From the NCBI GenBank assembly GCA_031763025.1, contig JASSKH010000026.1, forward strand, positions 6,478,934 through 6,542,933: a stretch of 64,000 nucleotides of DNA. The letters run 5' to 3'. Under the pieces are notes generated by a model. The model was not told the DNA's origin, did no database searches, and worked only from the letters and a program-made list of their open reading frames with translations. The DNA is from Macrocystis pyrifera (taxonomy: Eukaryota > Sar > Phaeophyceae > Laminariales > Laminariaceae). The translations under genes were made by a program, and so were the position numbers. The first letter of the stretch is position 1; the number at the start of each line of letters is the position of its first letter. Shown piece after piece: positions 24,101 to 31,662 of the stretch.

Positions 24101-27100
24101 ACTTACACTACTGCTGTATGGATTGAGGGACCACTACCACTAGTTCGACAGTGAGCTAATACAGCAGTATAAAACTCGTCGTTGGCCGAATATAGGAGGT
24201 AGTCTATCAGACTGACTCACAGTCATATTTACCTGTACAACAGTACTCGTACGTACAAGTAAGTAGCTTGTGCGGTACACGTTGGATGCATGACATAAAG
24301 GCTCCGTGGCCCACCAATGTGCACTTCGTTGCGTGCCGTAAATCGTTGGACGCTTGAAGTCGTGGCATATTATGTCGTGGATATCCGTATATCTTATTGT
24401 ACGACTGTGGTCATCCATATTCCATGACTATTTGTTGTCGTCAGCAGAGATGTCGTCAGCAGTGACATTGTCCCGTGACAAGTAGTCACTGCGGATTGGA
24501 ATGCAAGGCCCGTGCCTCGCACACACTCTCTCTTCCTCTTCCATCATCGTTGATGGTTGTTCGTGAGATCGTCCGTACCGATCCTATACCAAAACCTGGC
24601 GTGTCCTACACGCTACACCCTCTAAGAAAGGGAAGTGCCACAGATGTCGAGTCGAACCTGGGGGTCCTCCCCACACTACTCCGGGGGTATATAGTTAACA
24701 GGACCTATGGCATACATAAAAAGCTACATATTTAGGCATTTTTAATAACAATATTTGGTCCTGTTTACTATGGTCCCCCGTAATAACTCGGAATCAAGTA
24801 TTTACCTTGGCTAGTGCCAGTAAGTCGATGTGGAGTACCTTGAAACTACCTAGGTCACTCGAATAAAGGTGGCGTAAACGTCATTAGCTTCAAACACTTA
24901 ACTCGGAATCAAATATTTACCTTGGCTAGTGTCAGCAAGTCGATGTGGCGTGAACGCCAGTACCTTGAAACCACCTACGTCACTCGAATAAAAATTTTGG
25001 CCCGGAGTAGAAAGAGAACTCATGATGAACTTCCTACAGCCCGTGATGAACGTATACATGAAACCACGTCCACAGTCGCAAGGAATACCTACTCTCAATG
25101 CAGACAAGTTCGAGATCATCACCACAAGAAAGGCCAATATAAAATATAAAACGCGCGGTACGCGCGACCGAAGTATCACACATAGCTTGCAAAGGACAGT
25201 AGCGTGGAAGCTGGCAAATATGAGCTTCGACGAAATCCTCGATCTCTCAGCTGTTGCTTTTGTTCTGTCAATATATCAAAACGTGGTATCCGTACCAAGA
25301 GACTAGAGACATCTGGACAAACTTCAGAGTGGCGGATGGATTCTAATTTACGCAGAAACGTTTGTTGAAGGAAGGTACAGTGAGACACGTCTGGCGAAGG
25401 TAAGTGAACGGTGGCATCATCGACAGTCCTCTGCGCACGCTGAAACGTGGCAAAGGTACGTGAAGTTTTGCCACATCGACACAGACAAGTACGTGAGTAT
25501 ATTGGAATACTCATCGGTGTACCGTAATAACAGATTTGACAGTCAAGCGCGTAGATGTATATATATATATATATATATTGAGAGGGGCAAAGTGGACAGC
25601 CACCGCAGCGTCTCGGTAGTGTGGCCACGTATAGCCATACGACAAAGGACTGGTAGAACTCTCTGAATCTCAGTTAAAGGTGAGGTGGTGGGGTAGGACG
25701 ATGGTAGCTTTCAGTGGAATCTATGTCTGGCCAAAACCTTAAACGTGTAGGTTATTGTCCAAGTGCAGACGTAGGCCTTCGAGAGCAACCCCCACCTCAG
25801 ATGCAAGTGAGACAGGAAGAAAACATATTTTTTTGATGAGTACATGCCCCGAGCGTGTCAGACAGATGAGGCGTTGGCAGTTGCAAGTGGTCAAGACTGT
25901 ACGAGGGTCAGGTCCGCCACTCTTCTCAACACCGTCCAAGGTCAGCACCGCGTGAACAAGACAAGCTGCAACATCGGGCCGACGGTGATAGACGGAGGAG
26001 GAAGGCTGAAGAACATATGAACTAAGGCCAGGACCGCCGTTCTTCTTTCCACCGTCCAAGAGCAACACCGCGGAAAGGAAGGGCCCTGCAACATCGGGCC
26101 GACGGCGATGGATGGAATAGGTGTGCTGAAGAATGTCTGGACGAAGGTCAGGACCGCGCTCTTCTTACCACCGTCTGAGGGCAACACTAGGAATGGAGAG
26201 GAGCTGCAACATCGAGCCGACGGCGAGGTGCGGAGGTGGAAGGCGCAGGCGCTGCAGCGGTCCATGATCGAAATACCCGCTGGGCACCGTCGCTCATATG
26301 CGCCGGTCTGGGGGGGTGTCCGAGGTGGAAAGCGCACACGCTGTCGCCGGGCTAGCACCGGGGCGCCGGCTTTGTGCAGACAATGGTTGTGTGTCGGGCA
26401 GGGGGGGTGTTACAGCGGGTGGCGCCAGGGAGGGAGGTTCATAGCGCTGCGACTGTTGTGACCAGCGCTATGGGGAGGATAATACGGCGCGAGACCACTG
26501 TCCTGATCAGGGTCACGCGTCGGGTCTATTCGATAGGCAGAGGGCAAGCTCTGGTTAGCATCCTCTGGGCGGATCCTATAGGGGCAGGGAGGATCCCCGG
26601 TGTGGGAACGCCTTCGGTCTCGTGTACAGAGCCAGTAACAAGGTTCCGGGACCACCTGGTGTTTACAAAACACCACCAAGTGAAGAAAGAAAGTCAAAGC
26701 CAGGTGATCTGTGATACCTGTCCTATCGACCCCCAGCCCCTTGGGCCCTGCCTTGCCCGTCGTGCCCGTCATCGTGTCTATGGTGCTTCATTGAGTGTTC
26801 ACGCTGACTGCTTGCATTTACCGCATTGCATCGATTCACGTTCTGCGTGACCCGATCATTACTGCTTGAAGGCACTTCCTCGAACTCCCAAACAACAGGT
26901 GAGCAGGCCTCAGAGATCTAACGAGCGCAGGTCCTTTTAAGGGTCTGAGAGCTGTATCCTGCTGTAACAATTATCCTGTTCTCCTGCTGCTGCCCCTGCC
27001 GCTGCTGCCTTGCCTGGAATATATTTTTGTCGTTAGTCCCGGTGGACATGGTAAATAAGCAAGTCAACCTCTCTCGGTGATGTGTCTCCACATTAAAGCT

Positions 27101-30100
27101 GAAATACGGACCCATCTGCTTCGGAAGCTGTGCGAGTACCGTCTCGCAATTGACATTTGTTTGGTGTCTCGGCGGAGTCTTGTGCCAGCGGAGGTTTTCC
27201 TATTATACGTACCTGTACGCTATGCTCCTGGTGCATGCTGCTGCTTGCTCCTGTGAGCTGCTGCACCAACGTAGTCGCCGGCGCTTCGTACTGTCCATTA
27301 AACTCGAAAGACTGCTGCGCAACTAATTGTGTTTATCTGCACACGGAATATACAGTACGGACGCCTTAAGAGCTGGGCCAACCGAAAAATGGACAAAGCA
27401 TCCGACGGTCATATATCGTGAACCACTGCGAATTAAAACTTGCAATTTGCAGGTTTTCCCTCATGATTTTTCCCGTTGTGAACAAACTGCGGGATTCCGC
27501 GGGCTGAGGGATAATCCCGTGATCCCGTGGAATTTTGAATATCCCGTTACCGTCCAAACTGATCCCGTGGAAATGTTCGCGATCACGATCTCGTCCCGTT
27601 TTTTTTTTTCAAATGCCCATCCTGTGCAAACTAGTCCCGTGAAATTGGGCAAATCCCGTGAAATCCGTGCCCCGTCCCGTGCAAACCCTCTGAAAAGTTT
27701 TTCGCGCCCCGTCTGGGCACTGCGCGGGCGAGCGTGTAAACGAGAAAAACATAAAAACGTCCGACGGCAGTAGCAGCAGGCCTCGGGCGTGCGTGGCGTG
27801 CAGCTGCTGCTGCTGCTGCTGCTCTGCTGCTGCTATGCTGCTGCTGCTACGTGCAGCTGCTGCATTGTTCTGCTGTTGCTGCTCACGCAGTCCTCTTCGG
27901 GGAGTAGATCGGCTTAAGATGTATATCAGAAGAGGGTTTGACGGGCCAAAGGGTAAGCCCGACGGGGCAAAGGTAGGCCGTCAACCAAACTCTTTGACCA
28001 CGAGACTATGATAAATCAATTATCGATCACGCAACTGGTCTTGTGCACAGCTGACCTATTTTTGAAATGTTTCTGTAGAAACCGAGCAACAGCACACCCG
28101 GTCAGCCGGTAGCCGGGGTACGTCACGCTCTCACGCTTGCCGCTCGTCAAGGTTTACGCAAAAAAAAAAGTTCCTACGAGCACGAGCACGCACTCGGTGA
28201 GACTCGATCCCACAACTTGACTTTAGTGGGGACGAGATTCACCAACTACAAAGTAACTCCATCGGGGACACCATTTTAACTTTCGTCTTGCCCCACCGTG
28301 ACACCCTGCCTCGAGTACTGTGCCGTGGGTGCCTTGGGTGGTCTCGGGCGTGCGTTATGTTATACTGTTGCTGCTACTACAGCTGCTCTGCTGCTGTTCT
28401 GATGCTGCTAGGGGCAGCTGCTGTGTTGTTCTGCTGTCATCTGTTGCTGCTGTTGCTACTGACGCAGGCCCCCTCACGGAGTACGTCGGCCTGAGATATA
28501 TTATTATGCCTTTCCTCCTCGTGCGCCACCGGCTCCCTTGCCCCGACTGTTGTACCAGGGGCAGCCTCGGGCGTGCATGATGTGCTACTGCTGCTGCTGT
28601 TGCTATTCATCCGATGCCCTGGTGCTACTGCCATGTATATCCTGCTGCTGTTCTGTTCTACTGCTAGTGTTGCTTTGTCTGCTGTATGTTTTTGCTGCTG
28701 ACCCCCGTGTGAGCATGGTTATTGTGCAAGTCAATTCCTTTCGGTGATGTATTTCCGCATCTTAAAGCTGAAAGACGGATCCATCTGCTTCGGGAGCTGT
28801 ACGAGTACCGACTCGCAATTAACTTTATATAGCGTCTCGGCGGAGGTCTCGTGCCAGCGTAATTTTGGTATGATATGTACCTGTACGCTATGTTGCTGCT
28901 CAACTAATTGTTTTGTACCAGGTATATACCTGTACAGGAAGTATATAGTACGGACGTCGATGGTCTCTTACGTACTACCTGGTACTTGGTAGTGCTGCTA
29001 GCTGCTGTGTACGAACGAGTAATGCGTTGTTTGGCCGGATGGCGGAAGGCAATGTTTTTTTCGTGCTTTCAGCATTTTCTTTCTCTTCGCTCAAAATTGT
29101 TTGTTTTAATGCACCCGTTGGCAGTATTGTCGCACTAACAGCCTCAAGTTGCATACCGATACGCCCTTAGCCATCACGGGCATGCGCGGAGCCGCAGGTG
29201 GGCGTCAGCCCGCCGCGGCGAAGCCCCCCTTGCATGTATATGTTGTTGTGATAGTAGAAGAAAGTGATCAACACGAATGACAATCAAACGACATCCCCCC
29301 TTTTTTGCGGTGTTCCGGACAAACCCACCTTGGCGGCATCAAAGACGACTTGGTTTTGAGAGATCGGCAGGACATGGAACACGAACTCAGTCCTAAATCC
29401 GTGCTCCCAAACCACTTGCTTTATTGTCGTCCAGGCAGCTGCGCTGTCTGGGCACGCTAGGTCAAGATAGACGTCAACCTGCGAGGTGCGGCGATGTTGG
29501 TCGTGCGCACGGAGGGGGTACCGAAGGTAAAAGTATACCGGGGGAAACAATTTAATGAATAAAAAACAAATATCACACGAGATCCCACTATTATTGTGGC
29601 TGTGTAATGACGGTAGATATATGCAAGAACACACGGCCGTTTTAGAGGTGCACCCACTCTTTCGAGTACAAATGAATTGGAACTGGTGTAGGACAGCCTT
29701 ATTCAGCATTTTTTTTTTAATTTTTTTTTAATTTTTTTTTTCATCATCACTTTTACTTTCGAGCCCACTCGTAGGAGGCTTTACCCTCGACGATCTTCTG
29801 GACAAGCCGTGGTCACAGGTGTCGTCCCTTCTCCCCCCCGGTACGTGCCTTTAGTTTTTATCGCGCATAGGGTTCAGCATTCCCACTGCTCGTCGATTTT
29901 CATCGAATGTACAGCTAACTCACGCTCTCGCGCTTTCCGCTAATCAATTTTAAGCAAGAAAAAGTCCCTATGAGCATGCACTCGGTGAGACTCGAACTCA
30001 CGAAATTGATCTTGATAGGCTCGCGGACCACCTACCAAGCCACCGGGGACGCCGGCACATATACATATGGGTTGAGTCGGTTCCATATTTATATACATGC

Positions 30101-31662
30101 GTCCCTTACTATAATATACATGCAGCACATATGCAGCTGTATGTACCTGTGTATATAACACTGCTGTAGTATGAATCTGTACGTACCGTACGTATGGCAA
30201 GCTTCTTGTAATCTTGTACCAGGAACATTCAATCTTGAGAAAAAAATCCCTACAAGTAAAAAACTTGACCGACGAAAGGTGGTCAGTCAGGGTATTCGTA
30301 GTAGAGTGCCGTCGTAAACGCCACGGGGTACCTCTTCGTATGGGGCCATACGAACCTACTTACTACTACACATATGCACGATTGGTTCAACTAACTGGGC
30401 TAGGACATGAGAGTGCTCCATGTATACATTATTAGTTTCAAGGGAGTATCTCCACAAAAAGCTGGAAAACAAAAACAGGCCCTCCTTGGCTCTCCTAGTC
30501 CGATCCTATCCGAATGTGATCCCTTTTGGCACCCTATTCCAACCCACAAGTAGGTGCAGATAAATAATTCGTTCCGCAGGAGCCGTCAACGGTCAGAAAT
30601 CGTCGAACCGTCAAAAATCGTCGGATGCAGAAAAACGTGGACCGTCGCAACCCGGAAAGTGAACCCAGCATCAAAAATATGGTGCTGGGCACTAGTCCAC
30701 GGAGCTACATCACCCTTGGCACAGACCACACGCAGCTATATCACCCCCCCCTCCACCTCCACGTTATGTTAAGGCTACTTATTTATAGTCGCCATACGTG
30801 TACGTACAACGTACAAGCACATTTAGAGCGAAGGTATATTCCTGGAAAATTGTATCGTTCTAGAACTTCGTGAACCCGGCTCAACTGGGCAGAGTACCTC
30901 GTAAACAGCAGTAGCCCTCACCCCTAAATAACATTTAAATTTGCAACACGAACGTTTCGGCGTGTTGCGGGCGGAGGAGTCGTTCCGTGTGAGCTTCAGT
31001 GCATGATACAGGCCTGATAAAAATAAAAACATGCACGCATACTCGTACCTGACATTTAAGAAACGCATGAAGCACCTGACGGGACAAACAGGATGCCGCC
31101 ACTGCTGTACACTATTTGCTATTGGTTTTATGTAGTACCTCGTACTTGGTGATAAAGGGGGCGTCCGCTGATGGGAAACATGTTTGGTGCCCAGGCATCA
31201 CGTCTTATTTTTCCCGACCTTGTTCCAATTTTATTGTACTACAGGATTTGGAGTTGGTACTACGATTGAGCCGTGATTTTCTTATTGTTCAGGCCGATCT
31301 GAACCTATTATTTTTTATCAACGTGAATACGCTTTTTCACTGCGAGCGCCCACTAACTGTATACTTGGTACAGGCCAACATCGCAATCACCGCCTTCTTT
31401 CGAACCCTGATCCCCTAACCCTCCCTAACCTATAACCCTAACTCACCTTACCGTCCACCAAGACGGGCGGGGTAATACGAAAGGTGGCCTGGCTTGTGGC
31501 AGCTCGTACCCGAGGAATGCGACGGGCAGGTGGAACATCGGTGGCGGTAGCGGCGACAGTAGTAGTAGTAGCAGAAGTAGAAGTAGCTCCCAGCACTGAA
31601 TAGGCGACCCCACTGCATAGCAGACTCGCTATTACAACCGAAAATGATGCGACTCCCGTCAT
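7042..31662 (-). CDS. secreted DSBA-like thioredoxin-fold protein, four exons over 24.6 kb
   Basis: Coding join on the minus strand: 31662-31447, 29478-29329, 9969-9779, 7387-7042 (216, 150, 191 and 346 bases; 300 residues plus stop). Donors are AAG|gtgagt, AAG|gtgggt and ATG|gtaagg; acceptors are cag|GTT, acag|GCG and gaag|G; phases are 0, 0 and 2, all compatible. Residues 1-20 form a hydrophobic signal peptide, followed by a Thr/Ala-rich linker. From residue 73 comes the thioredoxin fold: VDVYLDLACPDS with a CPDS redox-site variant (Ser for the second Cys), a helical insert with a DAM..HQ segment, then GVRATPTVVLNG with the conserved cis-Pro. This matches the algal/plant/fungal CPDS-type DSBA-like (thioredoxin_4) family. 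Substrate unknown; loss of the second Cys suggests reductase, isomerase or non-redox use. The Gly-rich tail is lineage-specific. The introns (1968, 19359, 2391 bp) are filled with mobile DNA. Confidence 0.85.
7388..9099 (-). other. intron 3 of the DSBA-like gene, unique part
   Basis: No ORF or RNA gene recognised. The word CTCCTC(G/A) and relatives recur between 7700 and 8300 (for example GAGCTCCTCAAG, GGCTCCTCGACC, CACTCCTCG) without a regular period. Confidence 0.5.
9100..9741. repeat. two tandem 324-bp units with poly-C tracts, inside intron 3
   Basis: GATAGGCAGACCGAAAGCAG begins unit 1 at 9101 and unit 2 at 9425. The rest is nearly identical through ACACGCCC at about 9420 and 9740, with long C runs (9328-9345, 9385-9400, 9650-9658, 9706-9717) differing in length. 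Unit 2 ends only about 40 bases from the exon 3 donor at 9778. Confidence 0.9.
9779..9969 (-). CDS. DSBA-like gene, exon 3
   Basis: Starts after gcctctgacag and encodes AVQVLRMHSIDSDE..., the helical insert between the CPDS half and the cis-Pro half of the fold. It ends AAA TG|gtaagg, leaving phase 2. The segment ALFIDAMLDHQ corresponds to the (F/L)xxxLFxxQ helix common in this family. A second in-frame acceptor nine bases downstream (gtgcag|GTC) would remove only three residues. Confidence 0.82.
10300..10490. repeat. imperfect GTCAGAG/CAGCAG-rich repeats
   Basis: Words such as GTCAGAGGCAACAGCAGTC and GTCAGAGACAGCAGTAAACG recur, and a relative (TGTCAGAGGCAGCAGTCAAA) overlaps the exon 3 acceptor region near 9970-9990. 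Function unknown; the rest of 9970-11198 shows nothing recognisable. Confidence 0.35.
11199..11275 (-). pseudogene. decayed tRNA-like sequence
   Basis: The minus strand carries TAGCTCAGTCG, a good A box, and GGGTTCGATTTC, a good B box, at tRNA-like spacing. The acceptor, D and T stems do not close, so this is not a functional tRNA. It may be a tRNA pseudogene or the head of an old SINE unrelated to the main family. Confidence 0.4.
11329..11433. mobile_element. 105-bp TTACGGGGG MITE
   Basis: Near-perfect terminal inverted repeats TTACGGGGGTCCATAGTTAA / TTAACTATGGACCCCCGTAA with TA on both flanks (11327-11328, 11434-11435). It lies inside intron 2 of the DSBA-like gene. Confidence 0.9.
11752..12094 (-). 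mobile_element. full-length tRNA-derived SINE
   Basis: Read on the minus strand: GTCCCCGGTGGCTTGGTAGG (A box), a T-arm-like GTGGG-TTCAAGT-CCCAC (B box), CATAGGGAC that can close against the 5' GTCCC, a TTTTT run, a unique body with GGCACGTACCGGGG and CTTGTCCAGAAGATC, then TGGAAAGTAAAAGTGATGAA and a poly(A)-rich tail. It should be transcribed by RNA polymerase III and moved by LINE machinery in trans. Confidence 0.85.
12413..12660 (+). mobile_element. solo LINE 3' end
   Basis: Matches the last 250 bp of the LINE at 33870-36210 (GTTGCTTCTCTTTCTTTGTG through GGTTTAATGTGAA) and ends in a (CA)n tail. It is a severely 5'-truncated insertion in intron 2. Confidence 0.88.
13150..13480 (-). mobile_element. 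full-length tRNA-derived SINE
   Basis: Same organisation as the 11752 copy: poly(T) on the plus strand at 13150-13170, body, then the tRNA-like head ending in the complement of GTCCCCGGTGGC at 13480. The B box reads GGTTCAAGGCTC, slightly decayed. It lies in the same orientation as the other full-length copies, antisense to nothing but parallel to the host gene. Confidence 0.85.
13481..14088. other. intron 2 sequence, nothing recognised
   Basis: No repeat, RNA gene or exon candidate identified apart from short CTGCTG words near 13940. Confidence 0.4.
14089..14725. mobile_element. 637-bp element with ~50-bp terminal inverted repeats
   Basis: Left end TCTTAGACCAACTATTATTA..GGGAAATT..CTCAGAACTGG (14089-14140) is inverted at the right end (14675-14725, CCAGTTCTGAG..AAATTTCCC..ATAGTTGGTCTAAGA). 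There is no ORF of note inside. No target duplication is obvious. The internal block 14395-14525 is also found at 37720-37860, so the family is dispersed. It is a candidate non-autonomous DNA transposon. Confidence 0.6.
14726..15570. other. intron 2 sequence with scattered ATTCGCC words
   Basis: The words TTCGCC and ATTCGCG recur at irregular spacing between 15090 and 15560 (for example ATTCGCCTTTGGC, ATTCGCCGTTCGTCGG, ATTCGCCGTTAG, ATTCGCCCAT). No gene recognised. Confidence 0.4.
15660..16905. repeat. inverted pair of 42-43-bp satellite arrays
   Basis: The left array (about 15680-16200) has roughly 13 units built on GTCCGGACAATTCCAATT at 41-43-bp steps. After a spacer of about 200 bp the right array (about 16430-16905) has roughly 12 units in the opposite orientation, AATTGGAATTGTCCGGAC, with the same step. 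Together they form a large imperfect palindrome, as in foldback-type elements. Only fragmentary ORFs follow the repeat. Confidence 0.85.
17007..17299 (+). mobile_element. internally deleted mini-LINE (5' end joined to 3' end)
   Basis: A T-rich leader is followed by an ATG (17101) opening [18 protein letters not shown], the same start as the LINE at 33935. Within about 60 bases it jumps to the LINE 3' terminal block (GTAGCTTTGTGACCACA..GGTTTAATGTGAAG) and an AACAAC-rich tail. ORF interior, endonuclease and RT are absent, so it can only move in trans. Confidence 0.75.
17300..18078. other. intron 2 sequence, CAG-rich
   Basis: GCAGCA/CAACAG-rich between 17380 and 17460. A few short open frames, none recognised. 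Confidence 0.4.
18079..18162 (+). mobile_element. SINE 3' end with long poly(A)
   Basis: GTCGAGGGTAAAACCTCCTA..GCCTGGAAAGTAAAAGTGATG followed by about 32 A residues. A severely 5'-truncated SINE in the sense opposite to the full-length copies. Confidence 0.8.
18367..18620. repeat. two tandem diverged ~110/90-bp units
   Basis: GGTCGTACGGCAAGATCTCC and ACTGCCGCAGCAAAGTATCA..CCGCTGCCTCCCGG both occur near 18379-18470 and again near 18543-18610; the second copy lacks about 25 bp in the middle. Confidence 0.75.
18747..18880. repeat. three ~50-bp units with ACCCGGTAC
   Basis: Units of the form TACCCGGTAC(A/G)TTGGCATTTC..CTTG recur at about 18755, 18805 and 18850. No coding role evident. Confidence 0.6.
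18905..18975 (+). mobile_element. diverged LINE 3' terminus
   Basis: CAGAATCAGAACGGACACTG, then GATGTAG, then AAAGAACGGTAGGG and a short ACACAC tail. This resembles the LINE 3' end in order but is more decayed than the other copies. Confidence 0.45.
18976..20516. other. intron 2 sequence, one unexplained open frame
   Basis: A plus-strand frame at 18988-19323 (111 codons) has mixed composition and no recognisable domain; a minus-strand frame overlaps it. With no splice-site pairing to the host gene, I treat both as chance. Nothing else is recognised. Confidence 0.35.
20517..20621. mobile_element. 105-bp TTACGGGGG MITE
   Basis: TIRs TTACGGGGGTCCATAGTTAA and TTAACTATGGACCCCCATAA with TA flanks (20515-20516, 20622-20623). 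One mismatch in the right TIR. Confidence 0.9.
20622..22270. other. intron 2 sequence, nothing recognised
   Basis: No homology within the window except the enriched words TACCAGGTA (20622, 21759) and ACTGCTGTA (20886, 21482). The minus-strand frame at 21587-21072 (171 codons) shows no known motif. Confidence 0.4.
22271..22572 (+). repeat. 302-bp direct repeat, copy 1
   Basis: GTCGTGGATATCCGTATATC through GGGTCCTCCCCACA. Copy 2 at 24374-24675 has the same length and I see one difference (CGAAAACC versus CCAAAACC). Directly after copy 1 comes TTTGGCGTCGACGGC, which could be read as a primer-binding-like TGG motif. Confidence 0.92.
22573..24373. other. 1.8-kb interval between the 302-bp direct repeats
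   Basis: Short frames on both strands (for example minus 23299-22895, 134 codons) without recognised domains. If the flanking repeats are LTRs this would be the internal part of a non-autonomous element, but I see no purine tract before copy 2. Confidence 0.4.
24374..24675 (+). repeat. 302-bp direct repeat, copy 2
   Basis: Near-identical to 22271-22572. Its right edge is adjacent to the MITE at 24679. Confidence 0.92.
24679..24783. mobile_element. 105-bp MITE, inverted orientation
   Basis: Same family as 2731 but with the internal sequence reversed (AGGACCTATGG..ATTTGGTCCTG). TA flanks at 24677-24678 and 24784-24785. The left TIR is the most decayed (CTCCGGGGG). Confidence 0.85.
24785..24990. 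repeat. two tandem ~115-bp units
   Basis: AACTCGGAATCAAGTATTTA..GGCTAGTG..GTCGATGTGG..CACTCGAATAAA starts at 24785 and again at 24900, with an internal deletion in the first copy around GGAGTACC. Confidence 0.85.
24991..25840. other. intron 2 sequence with a (TA)n microsatellite
   Basis: An uninterrupted TA dinucleotide run lies at about 25558-25580. No gene recognised. Confidence 0.45.
25850..26265. repeat. ~119-bp tandem array, about 3.5 units
   Basis: CAACATCGGGCCGACGG recurs at 25969, 26089 and (as ATCGAGCCGACGG) 26206, together with CAGGACCGC..CTTCTT..CACCGTC..GGCAACAC. The minus strand stays open across it (frame 26358-25942), giving a repetitive peptide. The open frame may be a by-product of the repeat. 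Confidence 0.8.
26266..27047. other. intron 2 sequence, nothing recognised
   Basis: GC-richer than its surroundings. No domain seen in the overlapping frames at 26374-26850 (+) and 26772-26410 (-). Confidence 0.4.
27048..27359 (+). repeat. ~300-bp direct repeat, copy 1
   Basis: Shares with 28714-28961 the series GCAAGTCAA..TCGGTGATGT, TAAAGCTGAAA.ACGGA.CC, GCGAGTACCG.CTCGCAATT, GTCTCGGCGGAG and TACCTGTACGCTATG, with about 15-20% divergence by eye. Confidence 0.75.
27440..27690. repeat. diverged TCCCGTG-rich short-period repeat
   Basis: ATCCCGTG(G)AAAT..-like words recur roughly every 25-35 bp. They resemble the CCGTCCCG satellites at 32.8, 47.3 and 56.4 kb but are more diverged. Confidence 0.5.
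27775..28690 (+). repeat. three CTG-rich units led by TCGGGCGTGC
   Basis: CCTCGGGCGTGCGTGGCGTG (27780), TCTCGGGCGTGCGTTATGTT (28343) and CCTCGGGCGTGCATGATGTG (28566) each lead into CTGCTG-rich DNA. The first two also share ACGCAG.CC..C..GGAGTA..TCGGC further on. Confidence 0.7.
28161..28269 (-). mobile_element. SINE-related tRNA-like head
   Basis: On the minus strand: GTCCCCGATGGAGTTACTTT..GTGGGATCGAGTCTCACCGAGTGCG..GTAGGAAC then a T run. It has the same 5' GTCCCCG, B box and CACCGAGTGC as the main SINE but a different middle, so it is either a second subfamily or the source tRNA-like unit without a body. Confidence 0.55.
28714..28961 (+). repeat. ~250-bp direct repeat, copy 2
   Basis: Second copy of 27048-27359, ending near GTATATAGTACGGACG. 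The pair brackets the CTG-rich triplication. Confidence 0.75.
29329..29478 (-). CDS. DSBA-like gene, exon 2 (redox site)
   Basis: Fifty codons after cctcgcag, beginning VDVYLDLACPDSAAAW and ending FDAAK|gtgggt. It contains the first beta strand, the CPDS motif, the following helix and the FHVLP strand of the thioredoxin fold. Both flanking introns are phase 0. Confidence 0.87.
29709..30050 (-). mobile_element. full-length tRNA-derived SINE in intron 1
   Basis: Poly(T) with two AA interruptions on the plus strand, then the shared body and a tRNA-like head with B box GAGTTCGAGTCTC. It is the best-preserved copy for the A and B boxes and lies in the same orientation as the host gene. Confidence 0.87.
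30051..31403 (-). other. intron 1 of the DSBA-like gene, remaining part
   Basis: No exon or RNA gene recognised. Words GTCAAAAATCGTCG-like recur near 30590-30630, and ACTGCTGTA occurs at 30160 and 31101. Confidence 0.45.
31404..31445 (-). repeat. interstitial telomere-like TTAGGG tract at the intron 1 donor
   Basis: On the minus strand the intron starts gtgagTTAGGGTTATAGG followed by TTAGGGAGGGTTAGGGG. Five G runs lie within 45 bases of the 5' splice site, enough for an intronic G-quadruplex. TTAGGG-type telomeres are common in stramenopiles and many other eukaryotes. Confidence 0.7.
31447..31662 (-). CDS. DSBA-like gene, exon 1 (signal peptide)
   Basis: ATG at 31662-31660 opens MTGVASFSVVIASLLCSGVA, a short n-region plus hydrophobic core with small residues where a signal peptidase would cut. 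A Thr/Ala-rich linker and PPVLVDGK follow, ending at AAG|gtgagt. The start is chosen because it gives the signal peptide and no longer in-frame extension is evident. Confidence 0.8.

Larger units (their letters stand above)
9970..29328 (-). other. giant 19.4-kb intron 2 of the DSBA-like gene
   Basis: Bounded by AAG|gtgggt (exon 2) and gacag|GCG (exon 3), phase 0. It contains two full-length SINEs, a truncated SINE and a SINE-like head, several LINE ends, three MITEs, a 637-bp TIR element, a palindromic 42-bp satellite, a 302-bp direct repeat pair and CTG-rich triplications. No host exon of another gene was recognised inside it. Confidence 0.8.

Noticed and set aside
22271..24675. calling this a complete LTR retrotransposon
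   Set aside because: No polypurine tract, no internal domain and no target duplication seen; kept as a direct repeat pair.
29709..30050. LTR or MITE interpretation of the repeated block
   Set aside because: One end is a tRNA-like promoter and the other a poly(A) tail, with no terminal inverted or direct repeats, so SINE fits better.
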